DNA of 8,112 bases from Pseudomonadota bacterium (lineage in GTDB: Bacteria > Pseudomonadota > Alphaproteobacteria > Rhizobiales > Afifellaceae): assembly GCA_023417735.1 (NCBI GenBank), contig JAEZEK010000440.1:1-8112 (forward strand), read 5' to 3'. The stretch's first letter is position 1. Every line of letters starts with the position of its first letter. Below, one piece after another: positions 5,836 to 8,112 of the stretch. The translations under genes were made by a program, and so were the position numbers. The notes under the pieces were generated by a model. It did no database searches. It was not told the DNA's origin and saw nothing but the letters and a program-made list of their open reading frames with translations.

Positions 5836-5850
5836 GGCCCGACGCGGGCC
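5836..5850 (+). other. GC-rich stem-loop in the accA leader next to the ribosome binding site
   Basis: GGCCCG (5836-5841), loop ACG, CGGGCC (5845-5850) form a perfect 6-bp stem followed by TTT (5851-5853). The stem ends 5 bases before the accA SD (GGGAG). It could act as a leader structure that tunes translation or as an mRNA-stabilising hairpin. The T run is too short for a convincing terminator. Confidence 0.4.
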
Positions 5851-5855
5851 TTTGC

Positions 5856-5860
5856 GGGAG
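5856..5860 (+). promoter_or_regulatory. Ribosome binding site of accA
   Basis: GGGAG lies 4 bases before the ATG at 5865. It decides the start against an in-frame TTG at 5814, which would add 17 residues not seen in AccA proteins. Confidence 0.65.
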
Positions 5861-5864
5861 CCTT

Positions 5865-6821
5865 ATGCGGACATTCCTCGATTTCGAAAAGCCGGTGGCC
5901 GACCTCGAAGGCCAGATCCAGGAGCTCAGGCGACTGGAGGACGGCGAGGACGGCGTCTCGGTCGCCGACGAGGTGGCCGCGCTCGAAGCCAAGGCGCGCG
6001 ACGCGCTGAAATCCATCTACGCCAAGCTGACGCCGTGGCAGAAGACGCAGGTCGCCCGCCACCCCGACCGCCCCCATGCGCGCGAGTACCTCGATCGTCT
6101 ATTCACCGAGTTCACGCCGCTCGCTGGCGACAGGAAGTATGCCGACGACAAGGCGATCGTGGCCGGCCTCGCCCGGTTCCGTGGCCAGGCCGTCGCGGTG
6201 CTCGCCCAGGAGAAGGGCGCGGACACGCAAAGCCGCATCAAGCACAATTTCGGGATGGCGCGGCCGGAGGGCTACCGGAAGGCCGTCCGCTTGATGGAAC
6301 TTGCCGACCGGTTCGGGCTGCCGCTCATCTCCCTCGTCGATACGGCCGGCGCCTATCCCGGCATCGGCGCCGAGGAGCGCGGCCAGGCCGAGGCGATCGC
6401 CCGCTCGACCGAGATGTGCCTGAAGATCGCCGTGCCGAGCGTCGCCGTCATCATCGGCGAGGGCGGTTCGGGCGGGGCGATCGCGATCGCGACCGCGAAT
6501 CGCGTCTTCATGCTCGAGCACGCGATCTACAGCGTCATCTCGCCGGAGGGTGCCGCCTCGATCCTCTGGAAGGATTCCGCGCGTGCCCAGGACGCGGCGA
6601 CCGCGATGAAGATCACGGCCTCCGACCTGATCGGCCTGAAGATCATCGACGGCGTGATCGCCGAGCCGATCGGAGGCGCGCACCGGGCGCCGTCGGACGC
6701 GATCGATCGCACCGGCCAGCGGATCGCCGAGGCGCTGGACGAGCTCGCCGGCCTGTCCCCGGAGGAGCTGAGGCGGGCGCGAAGGGACAAGTTCCTCGCC
6801 ATCGGCCGATCGGTCGGCTGA
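5865..6821 (+). CDS. accA: Acetyl-CoA carboxylase, carboxyltransferase subunit alpha
   Basis: AccA pairs with AccD to form the carboxyltransferase half of acetyl-CoA carboxylase, moving CO2 from carboxybiotin on AccB to acetyl-CoA to make malonyl-CoA, the committed step of fatty-acid synthesis. The protein has 318 residues against 319 in E. coli. It opens with MRTFLDFEKPVADLEGQI, as rhizobial AccA proteins do. The crotonase-like fold is marked by TEFTPLAGDRKYADDKAIV (81-99), HNFGMARPEGYRKA (127-140), DTAGAYPGIGAEERGQAEAI (159-178), the oxyanion-hole glycines GEGGSGGA (198-205) and SPEGAASILWKD (226-237), with the DGVIAEPIGGAH segment (262-273) near the C-terminus. The start at 5865 is fixed by the SD just upstream. 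The gene lies 99 bases after xerD, with its own candidate promoter and a leader hairpin. The partner accD is not in the window, which is usual in this group. Confidence 0.98.
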   Translation: MRTFLDFEKPVADLEGQIQELRRLEDGEDGVSVADEVAALEAKARDALKSIYAKLTPWQKTQVARHPDRPHAREYLDRLFTEFTPLAGDRKYADDKAIVAGLARFRGQAVAVLAQEKGADTQSRIKHNFGMARPEGYRKAVRLMELADRFGLPLISLVDTAGAYPGIGAEERGQAEAIARSTEMCLKIAVPSVAVIIGEGGSGGAIAIATANRVFMLEHAIYSVISPEGAASILWKDSARAQDAATAMKITASDLIGLKIIDGVIAEPIGGAHRAPSDAIDRTGQRIAEALDELAGLSPEELRRARRDKFLAIGRSVG

Positions 6822-6822
6822 C

Positions 6823-6839
6823 GCGCCGGCCTGCGGCGC
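6823..6839 (+). terminator. Hairpin just after accA, possible weak terminator
   Basis: GCGCCG (6823-6828), loop GCCTG, CGGCGC (6834-6839) form a perfect 6-bp stem starting one base after the accA stop. No T tract follows, so classical intrinsic termination is doubtful. It may instead mark or protect the mRNA 3' end. Confidence 0.3.
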
Positions 6840-6894
6840 CGCGGCAACACCCTTCCGGATTCCCTTGTCTCTGCCGCAGAAAAGCCTGCGCGAC

Positions 6895-6955
6895 TTGCGG
6901 TAACGGTTCGTCAACGATAACGCTCGCAGTGTTGCGCGGTGCATCGGTAACGGCT
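6895..6955 (+). promoter_or_regulatory. Upstream region of the L,D-transpeptidase gene with repeated GGTAACGG and a degenerate CtrA-like pair
   Basis: The 155-base gap after accA becomes more AT-rich here. GGTAACGG occurs at 6899-6906 and again at 6946-6953, with a related GATAACG at 6916-6922. GTAA-N7-TCAA at 6900-6914 differs by one base per half from the CtrA site TTAA-N7-TTAA. A weak -35/-10 pair (TTGCGG 6895-6900, ATAACG 6917-6922, 16-base spacer) is also possible. None is strong enough for a firm call. Confidence 0.3.
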
Positions 6956-6976
6956 ATGGCGAGGGGCGGGGCATCC

Positions 6977-8112
6977 ATGCGCACCTCTAATTCACGACAC
7001 CGGCTCCTGCCGGCACTGATCGCGGCGGCGCTTTCGGCGACGCTGCTGGCATCGTGCAACGACATGACTGCGGGCATGCTGCCGAAGCATCTCGCGCCGC
7101 TGCCTTCGGCCATGAAGTCGCTGATCGCCGCGAACGGCATGGAGGAGCGGAGCCCGATCCTCATCCGGATCTTCAAGGAGGAGAACGTCCTCGAGGTCTG
7201 GAAGAAGCAGAAGGCGACCGGCCGCTTCGCGCTGCTCAAGAGCTACGACATCTGCGCCTGGGCCGGGAAGCTCGGGCCGAAGATCAAGGAAGGCGACCGG
7301 CAGGCTCCGGAAGGGTTCTACACGATCACCCCGGCGCAGATGAACCCGAACTCGTCCTACTACCTCTCGTTCAACCTCGGATTCCCGAACCAGTTCGACC
7401 AGTCGCATGGCCGCACGGGCAAGCTCCTGATGGTCCACGGCGCGTGCTCGTCGGCGGGCTGCTACGCCATGACGGACGAGCAGATCGCGGAGATCTACGC
7501 GATGGCCCGGCTCGCATTCGACGGCGGCCAGCGGTCCTTCCAGGTCCAGGCCTATCCGTTCCGGATGACGCCGGAGAACCTCGCCAAGCATCGCGGCGAT
7601 CCGAACATGCCGTTCTGGAAGATGCTGAAGGAAGGCCACGACCATTTCGAGGTGACCGGCCAGGAGCCGAAGGTCGACGTCTGCTCCAGGCGCTACGTCT
7701 TCAACGCGGCGCCGGTCGCCGGCGTGAAGTTCAGCCCGGCGGCCGCGTGTCCCCCGATGAGCGTGCCCGACCCGATCCGCGTCGCCGTCAGCGAGAAGGC
7801 GGCCAAGGACGAGGCGAAGACGCAGATCATCGTCGCCAAGCTCGAGGCGAACGAGCTGAAGAAGATGCAGCAGGACCAGGCGCCGCAATCCGGCGGGTCC
7901 GAAACCCTGCTCGCCGGCATCTTCAAGCGGAACGGCTCCGGCCCGGCGAACGAGGCGATGCCGTCCGTGATGGCGTATTCCAAGGCCGCTCAGAGCGTGC
8001 CGCAGGCCGGGTCGCCGCCGGTCGTCACGGCCGCGCTGGCGCCGGCCGAGCCCGGCACCACCGGCTCGGTCGCGAGGTCGGCTGCGGCTGCGAAGACCGA
8101 GCCTGCCCGGGC
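6977..8112 (+). CDS. Lipoprotein L,D-transpeptidase (YkuD/YafK-like); 3' end outside the window
   Basis: This is an envelope lipoprotein of the YkuD L,D-transpeptidase superfamily, closest in motif style to YafK. Such enzymes use a cysteine to make or rearrange 3-3 peptidoglycan cross-links or act on lipoprotein-peptidoglycan links. The 378 visible residues show a basic N-terminus, a hydrophobic signal (10-24) and a lipobox LASC with lipidation Cys27. The catalytic domain spans about 60-242: H154 and C162 lie in MVHGACSSAGCYAMTD, with a YLSFNLGFPNQFD segment before it and the FQVQAYPFRMT segment after. Extra cysteines at 93, 157, 236 and 258 could form disulfides. Residues about 271-300 are charged and helix-prone, and from about 302 the chain is Ala/Pro/Ser/Gly-rich, running past the edge. 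The ATG at 6977 is chosen because GAGGGGCGGGG ends 5 bases before it; an in-frame ATG at 6956 would add 7 residues and lacks an SD. The exact substrate is not predictable. Confidence 0.92.
   Translation, partial: MRTSNSRHRLLPALIAAALSATLLASCNDMTAGMLPKHLAPLPSAMKSLIAANGMEERSPILIRIFKEENVLEVWKKQKATGRFALLKSYDICAWAGKLGPKIKEGDRQAPEGFYTITPAQMNPNSSYYLSFNLGFPNQFDQSHGRTGKLLMVHGACSSAGCYAMTDEQIAEIYAMARLAFDGGQRSFQVQAYPFRMTPENLAKHRGDPNMPFWKMLKEGHDHFEVTGQEPKVDVCSRRYVFNAAPVAGVKFSPAAACPPMSVPDPIRVAVSEKAAKDEAKTQIIVAKLEANELKKMQQDQAPQSGGSETLLAGIFKRNGSGPANEAMPSVMAYSKAAQSVPQAGSPPVVTAALAPAEPGTTGSVARSAAAAKTEPAR

Noticed and set aside
4725..6077. 450-codon open frame on the minus strand opposite xerD
   Set aside because: It spans the small gene, xerD, the gap and the start of accA, all of which have recognised products or strong context. 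It has no motif and reads as an antisense shadow.
6992..7888. 298-codon open frame on the minus strand opposite the L,D-transpeptidase
   Set aside because: It is rich in Leu, Arg and His with no domain, and is opposite a gene with a lipobox and a catalytic HG...GC motif.
1..8112. Mobile element, CRISPR array, tRNA, rRNA, dif site or defence system
   Set aside because: I saw no terminal repeats, transposase motifs, spaced direct repeats or recognisable RNA genes, and all coding space is taken by core genes. The only recombinase is the housekeeping XerD.

Overview
The window is about 8.1 kb of GC-rich, densely packed core chromosome from an alphaproteobacterium, most likely of the order Hyphomicrobiales (Rhizobiales). 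The reasons are the aerobic cobaltochelatase gene cobS beside a J-domain protein gene and bolA, the aroK-aroB-CNNM/CorC operon facing away from xerD, a rhizobial-type YafK-like L,D-transpeptidase after accA, and -35 elements of the CTTGAC type. The genus cannot be fixed from the sequence alone. No mobile element, CRISPR array, tRNA or rRNA is visible, and codon use looks uniform.

Layout. (1) Minus strand, 1-1205: cobS, whose 3' end lies beyond the left edge, preceded by a J-domain protein gene. Both read leftward. (2) Plus strand, 1272-1553: bolA, divergent from the J-domain gene and convergent with the next gene, with only 2 bases between the two stop codons. (3) Minus strand, 1556-4550: a tight operon in the order aroK, aroB (4-base overlap), then a CNNM/CBS/CorC membrane protein (2-base gap). 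(4) A 121-base divergent promoter region, 4551-4671, with a perfect 12-bp palindrome in the aroK leader and a good sigma-70-type promoter facing right. (5) Plus strand, 4672-8112: a 47-aa membrane protein, xerD 2 bases later, then accA behind its own leader, then a lipoprotein L,D-transpeptidase that runs off the right edge.

How the genes work together. aroK and aroB are two steps of the shikimate pathway and are plausibly translationally coupled. accA supplies the alpha subunit of the carboxyltransferase half of acetyl-CoA carboxylase for fatty-acid synthesis. xerD resolves chromosome dimers. The L,D-transpeptidase acts on the peptidoglycan. cobS supplies the AAA+ motor of cobalt insertion in aerobic B12 synthesis. 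BolA is an iron-sulfur/redox-linked or morphology-linked regulator. These are mostly unrelated housekeeping functions whose neighbourhood is conserved in the order.

I do not see a clearly new defence, mobile or biosynthetic system. The least explained items are the J-domain protein with an N-terminal Cys/Cys/Cys/His cluster, the 47-aa membrane protein ahead of xerD, the aroK leader palindrome, the hairpin against the accA ribosome binding site, and the long tail of the L,D-transpeptidase.
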